Assembly: GCA_028583405.1 (NCBI GenBank)
Contig: JAPTMU010000027.1
Location: 1,227,056-1,291,055, forward strand
Reading direction: 5' to 3'
DNA from: Pogonophryne albipinna
Lineage: Eukaryota > Chordata > Actinopteri > Perciformes > Artedidraconidae
Length of the DNA: 64,000 nucleotides
Position numbers and translations under genes: made by a program. Shown piece after piece: positions 21,691 through 34,493 of this stretch (the first letter of the stretch is position 1; each line of letters starts with the position of its first letter). The notes under the pieces are model-generated. The model ran no database searches. It was not told where the DNA came from and saw only the letters and a program-made list of their open reading frames with translations.

Positions 21691-22698
21691 GTTTTTGGTA
21701 AAATAAAAAAAGGTAGTCAAATTGACGTGGGTTTTTTATTGATATGTGATATATGTACTTAACATGAAAATACTCTTACACTTTGTCAAGAGGAATTCAT
21801 AAGCCCTCCGCATTTTGTCCAATAAGGTTTTGGTGGTAGGAGTGGGGGGCAGATGGGTTATTAGATCAGCAGCCCACCTATTTGAAGCCCTTTTTGGCTT
21901 GCCATAAAATAGAATTGGCTTGTAGTAGCCAAATACTAGCCTCAAAAAGATTAAAATATAATTAATGCAAATAAACTACTTCTACTAATAATAATCATAA
22001 TCAATTCAATAATATAAATACTATATTATTTTATTATAATATAGTTGTAATATAGTCAAGACAAAACATGCTTATGACATGCTCAAAAACTGATATTTCT
22101 TAAATCTGTATTCAAATGTAGTTCCCTCTGTCAGCAATGTATCAACAACTACACACATTTCTATCAGTATTTCTCTGTGTTGTGGTTGACATGATGATGA
22201 CTGTTAGGAGTTAAGGGGAGAGGCTGAGCATCACCATGAAATGTGCAAATTGACATAAAAATGAATAAAAGGGGAAAAAATGCTCCATGTTTTGTAAGCT
22301 GTAAATGTTAACTGTTAAGTAAGCCAACTAGACAGACAGTTTATCACTCTTCCTCCAGTACATTAGCAGATAAGAGGCATAACATACTTGAATGAATGTT
22401 AAATAAAGAATGCTGGAAATAACTGCATCTCCATTAGCCTGCTATGCAGAGACTGCCTTCTTCATGTCGTGAATTGCAGCTGATGTTTTAATATGGCAAT
22501 TGGCAATTTGACTTATACAACATTCGCAAGTTGTACATTTGACTCATACAATAACCCACCTTCGAGTGATGCTCTAGTTTCTTCATGTTTTGTTTTTTTC
22601 CCCTCTTGCTTGCGCTGGACTGAAACTGTCTTTTCACCGACATCTCTTCACCTGCACTATTGGCCGTATCAAAGCCATGATTGGTCAGATGTCGATTC
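21691..22698. other. no recognised feature
   Basis: AT-rich DNA. The short minus-strand frame at 21736-21945 has no recognised motif and no supporting splice or start context. Confidence 0.4.
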
Positions 22699-22706
22699 AT
22701 TGCAAC

Positions 22707-22879
22707 GGTGTCGGGTTACAGACGTGCTCCCCTTGTCACCTCTCACTCTCGCGGGGGGTGCTTGGAGAACTGAGCGGAGAACATGCGCAAAGCAGCTGAG
22801 GCCCTCTGGGCGGGGCCCCCTGCGCAAGGTGGGGCCCCATGCAGCCTGCGTGATTGGCCTGTAGGGAGGGGCGGCCCTG
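22707..22879. mobile_element. 173-bp hAT-type MITE candidate
   Basis: The right end GGGGCGGCCCTG has the form of hAT termini. ATTGCAAC is duplicated exactly at 22699-22706 and 22880-22887. The left terminus is degenerate, so support rests on the right end and the 8-bp duplication. The interior is GC-rich ('gcggggccccctgcgcaag'). Confidence 0.5.
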
Positions 22880-22947
22880 ATTGCAACCATACAATTCCCT
22901 ATGACTGTAACCTGTAAGATCATATCTGACAAATAAAGGTCACCAAC

Positions 22948-23580
22948 TAGGGGTGTAACGGTTCACAGAAGTCACGGTTCGGTTCATACCTCGGTTTGGG
23001 GGTCACGGTTCGGTACGGGTTCGGTACAACAAGGAAAAGCAAAGAAAAGTCCCAAATGCATAATTTTTTTTGCTGTTATTTATTTTTAACAGTAGTGCAA
23101 GTTTTGGTATGAAAATAAGGAACTCTAACATTTGGAATCATTAACTGTATTACACTGTTAAAAACAAACCACAAACAGTAACAGACACACTCAGATGGCC
23201 ATATTATTTATAATGGCTGATGTCAAACAAAAAGCTTAAATAAGCTGTACAACTAAAAAGAATGTCTTGAAAATATTAAAATAAATAATAAGAAAGTGTT
23301 TGAATCACAATCAATAAAAGGCAATACAGAACTGTATAAAATCTCCTGATGTCAAAATATAAAATAAATACAATGATAAATATAAAACTAAATAAAATCT
23401 GTACTTTTAGGAGCAATGTCTAACATGTGTAATTAACTTGTGAGTGTGTGAGGCCATTATGCCTAAATAAAGGTACTCAAGCTTTACTCTATTTTAAGTT
23501 TTTCTTCAAAAATATGAGTTTGTCTACGACGTTGTCAGTTGTGAGGGCAGATCTGTTGGCGGTAACTATGTAAGGGTCTA
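22948..23580. mobile_element. hAT end fragment
   Basis: Begins 'taggggtgtaacggttcac' with subterminal repeats of 'cacggttcggt' (three near copies within 70 bp), typical of one hAT group. The downstream part is AT-rich and no matching right end is visible. Confidence 0.5.
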
Positions 23581-23586
23581 AGGACT

Positions 23587-23930
23587 AGTGATGGGAATTC
23601 CGGCTCTTCATGGTGAGCTGGATCATTTGGCTCGGCTCACCAAGAAGAGCCGGCTCCCAAATGGCTCTTCAGTTTACCACATATTATACCTTTTAATTAA
23701 ATCAAATGTAGCTTTGTTTTGACTAATTATATGTGTACACATATATCACTTAAATTATTCAATACAACCTTTGTACTGAAGTATTCAAAAGTAAAAATGA
23801 CATGTTTAATATAAATGATTTGCTGTGGCCAATTGTTTTCATTGCATTTACAGACCCGTGTAACTCTCTGATACCACCCAATGAATACATTGACTTGCTT
23901 GTAGAACCACGCTAGTAGTTATAATCATAC
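23587..23930. mobile_element. second hAT end fragment
   Basis: Begins 'agtgatgggaattccggctc' with inverted and direct copies of 'ggctctt' and 'aagagcc' close to the end, as in Ac-like hAT termini. The right end is missing or unrecognised. Confidence 0.45.
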
Positions 23931-23959
23931 CCCTTTCGTCTCATTAGTATGCATAAAAA

Positions 23960-24640
23960 GTGACAGATGACACGCCCCCAATTATGCAAATGAGCTAAGT
24001 CCCGCCTCCCATTGTTCGAGACCCTTTGATGTGAGGGGGGAGGTGTTATAACAGGTAGTTGTGAAAAGCCCCCCTGTGTAGTGCCTGTGTTGTCTAATTC
24101 TTTGATGTATTGATTAAGGCAGTCTCTTTGAAGTTATGTTGTCTGGCCCCTCACACCCCTTGGTGGTCTAATTCTTTGATGTGTTGATTAAGGCAGTCTC
24201 TTTGAAGTTATGTTGTCTATCCCCTCACAACCCCTTGTAGTATAAGCCTTTGATGTGAGGTGTTATAACAGGCAGGTGTGAAAAGCCCCCCTGTGTAGTG
24301 CCTTTGTTGTCTAATTCTTTGATGTGTTGATTAAGGCAGTCTCTTTGAAGTTATGCTGTCTGGTCCCCTCAGGGTTGTATAATCTAATTAGCCTTTGATG
24401 TTTTGCCCTTTGATGTGGTGTGTTATAAGCCTTTGATGTTAATCTAGGTGTCTCTTTGAAGTTATGCGTGAGACTGTCCAACCCCCTCCCAGCCCAGGCC
24501 CTCCCCCCTTTCTCCACCCCCTTCCTTTTGGCTCTGAGGCCGGCAGATAGTGGGGGGTGGAATTAGGTGAAAATAGAAATAAGCTCAAAACTAATTAAAA
24601 AGACAGTAATTTCCACTTACCAAGTCACCTTGCAAAAAAG
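23960..24640 (+). repeat. degenerate tandem repeats related to the palindrome arm
   Basis: The motif 'tttgatgtgttgattaaggc' followed by 'agtctctttgaagttatg' recurs at about 24100, 24170, 24315 and, degraded, 24420-24465. The segment 24570-24630 ('agaaataagctcaaaacta', 'aatttccacttaccaagtca') aligns with 25203-25255 inside the left palindrome arm. So a diverged series of arm-end repeats continues outside the microsatellite on the left side only. Confidence 0.75.
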
Positions 24641-24922
24641 AAAATTGGCCAAGAGACGCCTGTGACAACTTACCGCCATCCGTCCGGAGCACCAGTCAAG
24701 AAACGAATGCCGCAGCTGTGCGGGGTTCAGACGCCTACAGCCAGAGATCTGTGCACAAACTTATCTCGTGCCCTCTTTTGGTCGTGTGAGCGCGTTCATG
24801 TGTGCTGGAGGAGGGGCTCTGTGAGGAAGTGGCAGATTTTCCCCCCGGTTGTGTACTTTTCTAATTCTAGCTCACTCGAGCTGGTTTCTCCAAAATGACC
24901 TACCCCTACCTTTAAGAACAAT

Positions 24923-25086
<164 letters not shown>

Positions 25087-25490
25087 GTTGGAGTTGGCCT
25101 TTGATGTGGGGGTTTGAGATAAGCCTGGGATGTTAATCTATATGTTGATTAAGACACTCTCTGTGAGGTGAGAAGCGAGGGGAAGGAGTTAGTTTTTTAA
25201 AAAGAAATACGCTCAAACTAAATAAAACAGCCATTAATTTTCACTCACTAAGACACCTAAAAACGTTATTGTCCTCTCTAGATTTGATTCAGGGTTTTGC
25301 TTTAAATGATTAGTGCTTGCTAAGGATGTTTCTTTTCAAGTTTTTGTGAAACTGTTAACTACAAGGAAGTATCTGTTTACAAAGAAGGTATTCATATTAA
25401 TTTAAAAAAGATCTTATTTAGGTTTTAATAGTGATAACTAAGTTTCACTCTGTGGGGGGACAAAAGAAGCATCGTTAATCACCTGGATAA

Positions 25491-25560
25491 AGGACTCTTT
25501 AAAGCAGAGATACCATATGCAGACACATACCTGAATATCAGCAGGAGAGGACTCTCTAAA
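25491..25560 (-). repeat. 1.2 copies of the 57-bp repeat in the left arm
   Basis: On the minus strand this reads 'ctttagagagtcctctcctg', 'ctgatattcaggtatg', then 'tctctgctttaaagagtcct'. Two successive 'cttta-gagtcct' blocks are exactly 57 bases apart, the period of the array at 34494-38700. Confidence 0.85.
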
Positions 25561-26039
25561 GTAAATACATTATAGGGTTAAAATAAGATATATATGTGGT
25601 GGAATTAGTTTAAAACAGTCACCTTACACTTTTTTAGTTGTCCTCTCTAAATTAGATGTAAGGTTTTTTTTTTTTTAAATGATTAGTGTTAATTAAGGGC
25701 TATTGTTATTTTGGTTTATAAGGGGATAAGAGTTCAACTTTTAAAAATTGCACAGGATCATTCTAAGAAGAGTGAGAGGGCTAATGAGCCAGCACCATAC
25801 CTCCTCTATGCATTTTCTTGACCTGTATCTGATCTTGAAAAACTCTGGTAAGTACTTTTTTATTTTTATTTTATAATATCATGTAATTATTAAATGTTGT
25901 TTTTTTGGTAGGGGTTAAACTAGTATATTATGTGGATAGTATATTATTAGATACTTACAAATCTTATGTTTTTTCTGTTTACAGTAGAGACCCTGTGTGC
26001 TGAAATCTACTCAAACAGAGTACTTCATGATAGTGGTCA

Positions 26040-29000
26040 GCTTTTTAACACAAAAGTGTATCTTTCAGTAACTTTCTCAGAGAATTTAATCAGAAATCTG
26101 TCAAATGTTCAAAACAGCCTTCACTGAAATAGCCTCAAAATCACAAACTGCCATTAAGAGTCAGATTCTTAACGAAATCTACGGACACAAAGTACTTCAT
26201 GGTAGTGGTCAGCTTTTAAACACAAAAGTGTATCTTTCAGTAACTTTTCTCAGAGAATTTAAGCATAAATCTGTCAAATGTTCAAAACAGCCTTCACTGA
26301 AATAGCGTCAAAATCACAAACTGCCATTAAGAGTCAGATTCTTAACGAAATCTACTGACACAAAGTACTTCATTATCTACTTTTCAGCTTTTATACACAA
26401 AAGTGTATCTTTCAGTAACTTTCTCAGAGAATTTAAACATAAATCTGTCAAATGTTCAAAACAGCCTTCACTGAAATAGCCTCAAAATGACAAACTGCCA
26501 TTAAGAGTCAGATGCTTGACGAAATCTACTAAAACAGAGTGCTTTTCATGGTAGTGGTCAGCTTTTAAACACAAAAGTGTATCTTTCTGTAACTTTTTGA
26601 GAGAATTACGCATAAATCAGTCAAATGTTCAAAACAGCCTTCACTGAAATAGCCTCAAAATGACAAACTGCCATTAAGAGTCAGATGCTTGACGAAATCT
26701 CCTGACACAGAGTACTTTCATGGTAGTGGCCAGCTTTTTAAACACAAAAGTGTATCTTTCGGTAACTTTCTGAGAAAATGTAAGCATAAATCTGTCAAAT
26801 GTTCAAAACAGCCTTCACTGAAATAGCCTCAAAATCACAAACTGCCATTAACCTCTTAAGCCCTGAGCCTGTTTTTCAGGTTTCAGGCTCGAAAATGCCA
26901 CTAACACAACAAAGACTATATCTTCACTTCTAAAAGGGGTAAATTAATCATCGTTTCTCTCAAAGCAAGGTTACATCTGTGAGTTGGATGTAGAAGTGTC
27001 AGAATCAATATAGATGTTTTTATTTTAAAGTAAATTCAGATGGAACATAGTAAAAACATGTAAATTCTAATGTCCGCCTAAAAAATACCCATTACTTATA
27101 GTAAAAACCACCCTTGAATGATGGGTTAGTAGACTAAAAGCTTTAGGAATCCAAACTATAACATATAATAAGTACCCTGTATCAAGATTGATGCAAAACA
27201 AGTGAAATTTGACCTTTTTAGAGAGGTTTAGAAAAATAAAGTCCAGGCGGACTCACCTCTGGGTAATTTGGGAACCATCGGTTCCATTTGAACTTTTTCA
27301 CTGTAAAAATCATTTTATTACTTTGAATTTTCACTATAGGTATTCATTCCATCCAAATACAACTGTTGTGAAAAAAATAAAAAATAAAAATAAAATATAA
27401 GAACATACTCTGTTATCCTCTTAGGCAAGGCAAGTTTATTTATATAGCACTTATAGGCCCCACGGACCGAAATCGCGTCATTTGCAGGAAACAACGTCTA
27501 AGGAACCTTACTATTTAATAAACTATGAATATTTTATATCCATATAACGGGGAAAAAACTCATTTAACTGATCTTTTTAGTTTATTTTTTCAAAAAAAAA
27601 CACAATGCTAACAGTGAGCATCTGAATTAGCCCCGAGCGAAAAATGCTAACCTATTACTGCACCGAAAATCACTCCTAGCTCCCTTATTACTTATCCTAG
27701 CTCCCTTATTACTTATCCTAGCTGCACATCCAACACATCGTTTTTGATCGTAAAGACACAGAATCTAACGGTGCCCACCTCAACACTGAAAGATACAAAC
27801 TTGCGATGTTATCAACAAAAACGTACATCAAAACAAGTGGAGTTAGGTACTAGCATGCGCTAGGCTAATGGCTTACCTTCGTCTTTGCCTGGTCTAAACT
27901 GGTCTTCAATGGCATTAAAACGATAAAAACGATGATGTAGTTAATCCATAGGTTAATATCCAATGTGGCTGTGTCCCCTTTGAAATGTTCTGATAATCTA
28001 TAAGCAATAAAACTGCAATTCCGTTATCTGCTGTCCGCTCTGTCCTCCGTGCGCTCTGTGTCCTGTTGTAATGCCTGTTGTTAGGTAGTAAACAATAAAT
28101 GAAGTCAGCTGCGTAATGTACGTAAACTGGCTGGCATTCTTTATACTTTACGCAGGACCATATCTCTGGAACCCATTGGTCGATTCGTGTGATTTACACC
28201 TTTTTCTTAACCATCAGAACCAATAGAATCGATGGGCAGTTCCCAAATCAACGTAAACATTACCATAGCGGACGTAATAGAGAAACGGACAAAGCATATC
28301 TAAAAGTGCACGCCTGGACGGCGAAACTTTATACCCAGTATATTGCCATAAATATGATGAAGGATTATCAGTCAAAATTTCTACGTGACACAAAGACATT
28401 GGATTAACCTTGAGCGGCGTTTTTATTCCGGTGAACACAACTTTTGATCACAAATCAAAAAAGGTAAGACGAAATTATTGTAATATTTTTGAAACCGGAT
28501 GTTGTTTACTTTCTCTTTTCTGGCTGATAGCTCCGCAATTCGGGGTCCTACAGTGATGATATTACATGTGTGGAATCTGTGGAGTCTCGGCTATAAATCG
28601 TATATCTTGTTTGTGCAGTTACGATAAGTAATAAGGGCATTTCTACCGTGAGTGCTGTGCAAATTCCGTTAGCATTACTTAGCATTTTTTCGCTCCATGC
28701 TAATTCAAAGGCTTGGTATTACTCTTGTGTTTCTTTTAGCTAAAAATGGTTCACATTGTCAGTTAGCTGAGTTTCTTAGCGTTAAAAGGGTATGGAACAT
28801 TAATAGTTTCATAAATGTTAAGAAGCCCTGAGACATAGTCTCATAAAAAAACGGTGGGAGGGGTCCCCTGGGGGGACCCTCGGGCTTAAGAGGTTAAGAG
28901 TCAGATTCTTAACAAAATCTACTGACACAAAGAACTTCATTATCTACTTTTTCAGCTTTTAAAAAAGAAAAGTGTATCTTTCGGTAACTTTTTGAGAGAA

Positions 29001-29095
29001 TTAAGCATAATTTTGTCAAATGGTCAAAACAGCCTCTGTTTCAAGCCTCAAAATCACAAACTGCCATTAAGAGGTAGAATCCTAACGAAATCTAC
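26040..29095 (-). repeat. ~175-bp satellite, left block (about 6 units, interrupted)
   Basis: Successive 'actgccattaagagtcag' marks occur at about 26150, 26320, 26500, 26668, 26841 (resuming at 28894 after the piggyBac-type insertion) and 29060. Each unit also holds 'acacaaaagtgtatctttc' and 'ctgtcaaatgttcaaaacag'. The 66-residue frame at 26105-26305 is duplicated exactly in the opposite arm (31941-32141) and is a repeat by-product. Confidence 0.9.
26852..28893 (+). mobile_element. piggyBac-type non-autonomous element, copy 2, with TTAA duplication
   Basis: Ends CCTCTTAAGCCCTGAG and CTCGGGCTTAAGAGG are inverted repeats, and TTAA flanks both sides (26848-26851 and 28894-28897). The target was the TTAA within the satellite motif 'gccattaagagtcag', which is restored if the element is removed. 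Subterminal 'cctgtttttcaggtttcagg' at the left and G/C-rich 'ggtcccctggggggacc' at the right are hairpins. No piggyBac transposase is encoded in its 2,042 bp. A short LINE/SINE tail-like piece ('aaggcaagtttatttatata') lies at about 27425-27450. Confidence 0.92.
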
Positions 29096-29099
29096 TCAA

Positions 29100-29332
29100 A
29101 TGAAAATGTGTTTTATTTTTTTTTGCTTTCATATATAGTAATAGTATTGTAAACGAAACATTTAAAGTGTATCATGTGCTCTCATTGTATGCTCTGTTTT
29201 TGACACAAAGATGCATTACATCTAAAAAAAAAACAGAGCATACAATGAGAGCACATGATACACTTTAAATGTTTCGTTTACAATACTATTAACTATATAT
29301 GAAAGCAAAAAAAAATAAAACACATTTTCATC
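29100..29332. repeat. central palindrome of the fold-back element
   Basis: The left stem (29100-29202) and right stem (about 29225-29332) are near-perfect reverse complements separated by about 22 bases. They span 'tttgctttcatatatag', 'gtaaacgaaacatttaaag' and 'ctctcattgtatgctctgtt'. It lies close to the midpoint of the whole 8-kb structure. Confidence 0.9.
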
Positions 29333-29408
29333 TTGTAATGGTTGTTTAATTGAAAACACAACATTCAACACATTTTCATAAAAAAAAAACACATTACATT
29401 TTACCAAG

Positions 29409-29646
29409 TTAGTGTCGTAGTGCATACAAGGTAATAGACTTAACGATTTGCACTGCTGCTTCTCTCCGCGTTTCATTTACAGTGATCGGTTTATCGTTCA
29501 ATTCCCATACTCTACCCGCCTTAAGAGACACTATTTTCGGATACAATTTCTCCATTTTCACCCCTTTCCTCTTGTTCTCCCAAAAAGATAACGTAGAGAC
29601 TTTTTCTGACTCTGGATGAATGTAAGGGGAGTTGTCAGGGGACTGT
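29409..29646 (-). CDS. unrecognised coding-like fragment in the palindrome centre
   Basis: Reading leftward from 29646, the frame stays open for 78 codons to a TAA at 29409-29411. It has an internal ATG at 29553-29555, giving 48 residues. Features are HPESEKVSTLSFWENKRK, then MEKLYPKIVSLKAGRVWELN and a charged tail with ETRREAAVQIVKSITLYALR. Two decayed upstream copies of the first part lie at 29651-29812, where MDKIYPKIVSLKAG is still readable in a shifted frame. Maintenance of a similar peptide in two copies suggests coding ancestry. I recognise no family and it may be an exon fragment captured by the element. Confidence 0.4.
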
Positions 29647-29812
29647 ACCTGCCTTAAGAGACACTATTTTTGGATATATTTTATCCATTTTCACCCTTTT
29701 CTCTGGTTCTTCCAAAAGTTAACTTACACTATTTCTGACTCTGGAGGAATGTAACGGGAGTTATCAGGGGACTATATCCGCCTTAAGAGACACTATTTTC
29801 GGATACATTTAT
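29518..29812 (-). repeat. tandem repeat, ~130-bp unit, 2.3 copies
   Basis: Units begin 'gccttaagagacactatttt' at 29518, 29651 and 29780 (last one truncated by the satellite). Each has 'tctgactctgga' and 'gttgtcaggggact' or close variants. This block has no partner in the left half. Confidence 0.88.
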
Positions 29813-29814
29813 CC

Positions 29815-32215
29815 AATTCAGTGAAACAAGGCAGTTTTGAACATTTGACAGATTTATGATTAATTCTCTCAAAAAGATACTGAAAGATACACTTTTATGT
29901 TTAAAAGCTGACCACTACCATGAGATTTCGTCAAGCATCTGACTCTTAATGGCAGTTTGTCATTTTGAGGCTATTTCAGTGAAACAAGGCTGTTTTGAAA
30001 ATGTGACAGATTTATGCTTAATTCTCTCAAAAGGTTACCGAAAGATACACTTTTCTTTTTAAAAGCTGTCCACTACCATGAAAGTACTGGAGACTGCCCC
30101 TGTCTTGTCACATAGATTATACTATCTGTGTCGTAGTAGAAAACTCTGTGCTGTAATTTCTCCAATTCACTGTACAGTTTCAGCCAGTTTGTGATTTTGA
30201 CGCTATTTCAGTGAAACAAGGCTGTTTTGAACATTTGACAGATTTATGTTTAATTCTCTCAGAAAGTTACTGAAAGATACACTTTTGTGTTTAAAAGCTG
30301 ACCACTACCATGAAGTACTCTGTTTGAGTAGATTTCGTTAGGATTCTGACTCTTAATGGCAGTTTGTGATTTTGAGGCTATTTCAGTGAAGGCCGTTTTG
30401 AACATTTGACAGATTTATGCTTAATTCTCTCAAAAAGTTACCGAAAGATACACTTTTCTTTTTTAAAAGCTGAAAAGTAGATAATGAAGTACTTTGTGTC
30501 AGTAGATTTCGTTAAGAATCTGACTCTTAATGGCAGTTTGTGATTTTGAGGCTATTTCAGTGAAGGCTGTTTTGAACATTTGACAGATTTATGCTTAATT
30601 CTCTCAAAAAGTTACTGAAAGATACACTTTTGTATTTAAAAGCTGACCACTACCATGAAGTACTCTGAGTAGATTTCGCTAGGATTCTGACTCTTAATGG
30701 CAGTTTGTGATTTTGAGGCTATGTCAGTGAAGGCTGTTTTGAACATTTGACAGATTTATGTTTACATTCTCTGAGAAAGTTACTGCAAGATACACTTTTG
30801 TGTATAAAAGCTGAAAAAGTAGATAATGAAGTACTTTGTGTCAGTAGATTTCGTTAAGAATCTGATTCTTAATGGCAGTTTGTCATTTTGAGGCTATTTC
30901 AGTGAAGGCTGTTTTGAACATTTGACAGATTTATGTTTAAATTCTCTCAAAAAGTTACTGAAAGATACACTTTTGTGTATAAAAGCTGAAAAGTAGATAA
31001 TGAAGTACTCTGTGTCAGTAGATTTCGTTAGGATTCTGCCTCTTAATGGCAGTTTGTGATTTTGAGGCTATTTCAGTGAAGGCTGTTTTGAACATTTGAC
31101 AGATTTATGCTTAAATTCTCTCAGAAAGTTACCGAAAGATACACTTTTGTGCTTAAAAAGCTGGCCACTACCATGAAAGTACTCTGTGTCAGGAGATTTC
31201 GTCAAGCATCTGACTCTTAATGGCAGTTTGTCATTTTGAGGCTATTTCAGTGAAGGCTATTTTGAACATTTGACTGATTTATGCATAATTCTCTCAAAAA
31301 GTTACAGAAAGATACACTTTTGTGTTTAAAAGCTGACCACTACCATGAAAAGCACTCTGTTTTAGTAGATTTCGTCAAGCATCTGACTCTTAATGGCAGT
31401 TTGTCATTTTGAGGCTATTTCAGTGAAGGCTGTTTTGAACATTTGACAGATTTATGTTTAAATTCTAAGAGAAAGTTACTGAAAGATACACTTTTGTGTA
31501 TAAAAGCTGAAAAGTAGATAATGAAGTACTTTGTGTCAGTAGATTTCGTTAAGAATCTGACTCTTAATGGCAGTTTGTGATTTTGACGCTATTTCAGTGA
31601 AGGCTGTTTTGAACATTTGACAGATTTATGCTTAAATTCTCTCAGAAAGTTACTGAAAGATACACTTTTGTGTTTAAAAGCTGAAAAGTAGATAATGAAG
31701 TACTTTGTGTCAGTAGATTTCGTTAAGAATCTGACTCTTAATGGCAGTTTGTGATTTTGACGCTATTTCAGTGAAACAAGGCTGTTTTGAACATTTGACA
31801 GATTTATGCTTAAATTCTCTGAGAAAGTTACTGAAAGATACACTTTTGTGTATAAAAGCTGAAAAGTAGATAATGAAGTACTTTGTGTCAGTAGATTTCG
31901 TTAAGAATCTGACTCTTAATGGCAGTTTGTGATTTTGACGCTATTTCAGTGAAGGCTGTTTTGAACATTTGACAGATTTATGCTTAAATTCTCTGAGAAA
32001 AGTTACTGAAAGATACACTTTTGTGTTTAAAAGCTGACCACTACCATGAAGTACTTTGTGTCCGTAGATTTCGTTAAGAATCTGACTCTTAATGGCAGTT
32101 TGTGATTTTGAGGCTATTTCAGTGAAGGCTGTTTTGAACATTTGACAGATTTCTGATTAAATTCTCTGAGAAAGTTACTGAAAGATACACTTTTGTGTTA
32201 AAAAGCTGACCACTA
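29815..32215 (+). repeat. ~175-bp satellite, right block (about 13 units)
   Basis: Marks 'cttaatggcagtttgt' recur at about 29945, 30352, 30523, 30690, 30868, 31040, 31211, 31388, 31563, 31736, 31913 and 32085. Two sub-types alternate: 'gctgaccactaccatgaa' and 'gctgaaaagtagataatgaa'. A longer unit with extra sequence ('gactgcccctgtcttgtc') lies at 30090-30180. Orientation is opposite to the left block. Confidence 0.93.
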
Positions 32216-32684
32216 TCATGAAGTACTCTGTTTGAGTAGATTTCAGCACACAGGGTCTCTACTGTAAACAGAAAAAACATAAGATTTGTAAGTATCTAAT
32301 AATATACTATCCACATAATATACTAGTTTAACCCCTACCAAAAAAACAACATTTAATAATTACATGATATTATAAAATAAAAATAAAAAAGTACTTACCA
32401 GAGTTTTTCAAGATCAGATACAGGTCAAGAAAATGCATAGAGGAGGTATGGTGCTGGCTCATTAGCCCTCTCACTCTTCTTAGAATGATCCTGTGCAATT
32501 TTTAAAAGTTGAACTCTTATCCCCTTATAAACCAAAATAACAATAGCCCTTAATTAACACTAATCATTTAAAAAAAAAAAAACCTTACATCTAATTTAGA
32601 GAGGACAACTAAAAAAGTGTAAGGTGACTGTTTTAAACTAATTCCACCACATATATATCTTATTTTAACCCTATAATGTATTTA

Positions 32685-32755
32685 CTTTAGAGAGTCCTCT
32701 CCTGCTGATATTCAGGTATGTGTCTGCATATGGTATCTCTGCTTTAAAGAGTCCT
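32685..32755 (+). repeat. 1.2 copies of the 57-bp repeat in the right arm
   Basis: Mirror of 25491-25560. 'agagtcctctcctgctgata' and 'ctttaaagagtcct' are in the same orientation and the same 57-bp spacing as in the array that starts 1.7 kb downstream. Confidence 0.85.
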
Positions 32756-33141
32756 TTATCCAGGTGATTAACGATGCTTCTTTTGTCCCCCCACAGAGTG
32801 AAACTTAGTTATCACTATTAAAACCTAAATAAGATCTTTTTTAAATTAATATGAATACCTTCTTTGCAAACAGATACTTCCTTGTAGTTAACAGTTTCAC
32901 AAAAACTTGAAAAGAAACATCCTTAGCAAGCACTAATCATTTAAAGCAAAACCCTGAATCAAATCTAGAGAGGACAATAACGTTTTTAGGTGTCTTAGTG
33001 AGTGGAAATTAATGGCTGTTTTATTTAGTTTGAGCGTATTTCTTTTTCATCCCCTCGCTTCTCACCTCACAGAGTGTCTTAATCAACATATAGATTAACA
33101 TCCCAGGCTTATCTCAAACCCCCCCATCAAAGGCCAACTCC

Positions 33142-34157
<1,016 letters not shown>

Positions 34158-34493
34158 AAGGTGTATACCAGTGAACAGAGGCATACCCTCATTAAAAGGC
34201 TGAAACGTTGACACTTTGACCAGTGAGTGGCTCTCGGTGTAAATCAGGCCGTGCTGCCTTCGCTCCCTGCCAGTTTTTATGAGGACCAGCAGCCAGACTA
34301 CAAAGAAGCTGTTACATTAGCAATGACTTACGCAAGTCACTTTATCCGAGCCCTATGTAGCCGAATCCCCAGGCTTTGCACACTGTCCATCAACACCTTC
34401 ACCACTTTGGAAATGTTTGTGCATGTGAAGATCAGAACATATTGTGAGTGTGTTGCTTGTGTTGAAAAACAGATATGTTGCACATTTTCAGCT
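34158..34493. other. no recognised feature
   Basis: Mixed-composition DNA between the microsatellite and the 57-bp array. A frame at 34227-34523 runs into the array and has no recognised motif. Confidence 0.35.

Noticed and set aside
28189..28438. piggyBac transposase in the TTAA element
   Set aside because: The only frames there are short and show none of the expected acidic motifs or the C-terminal cysteine-rich domain.
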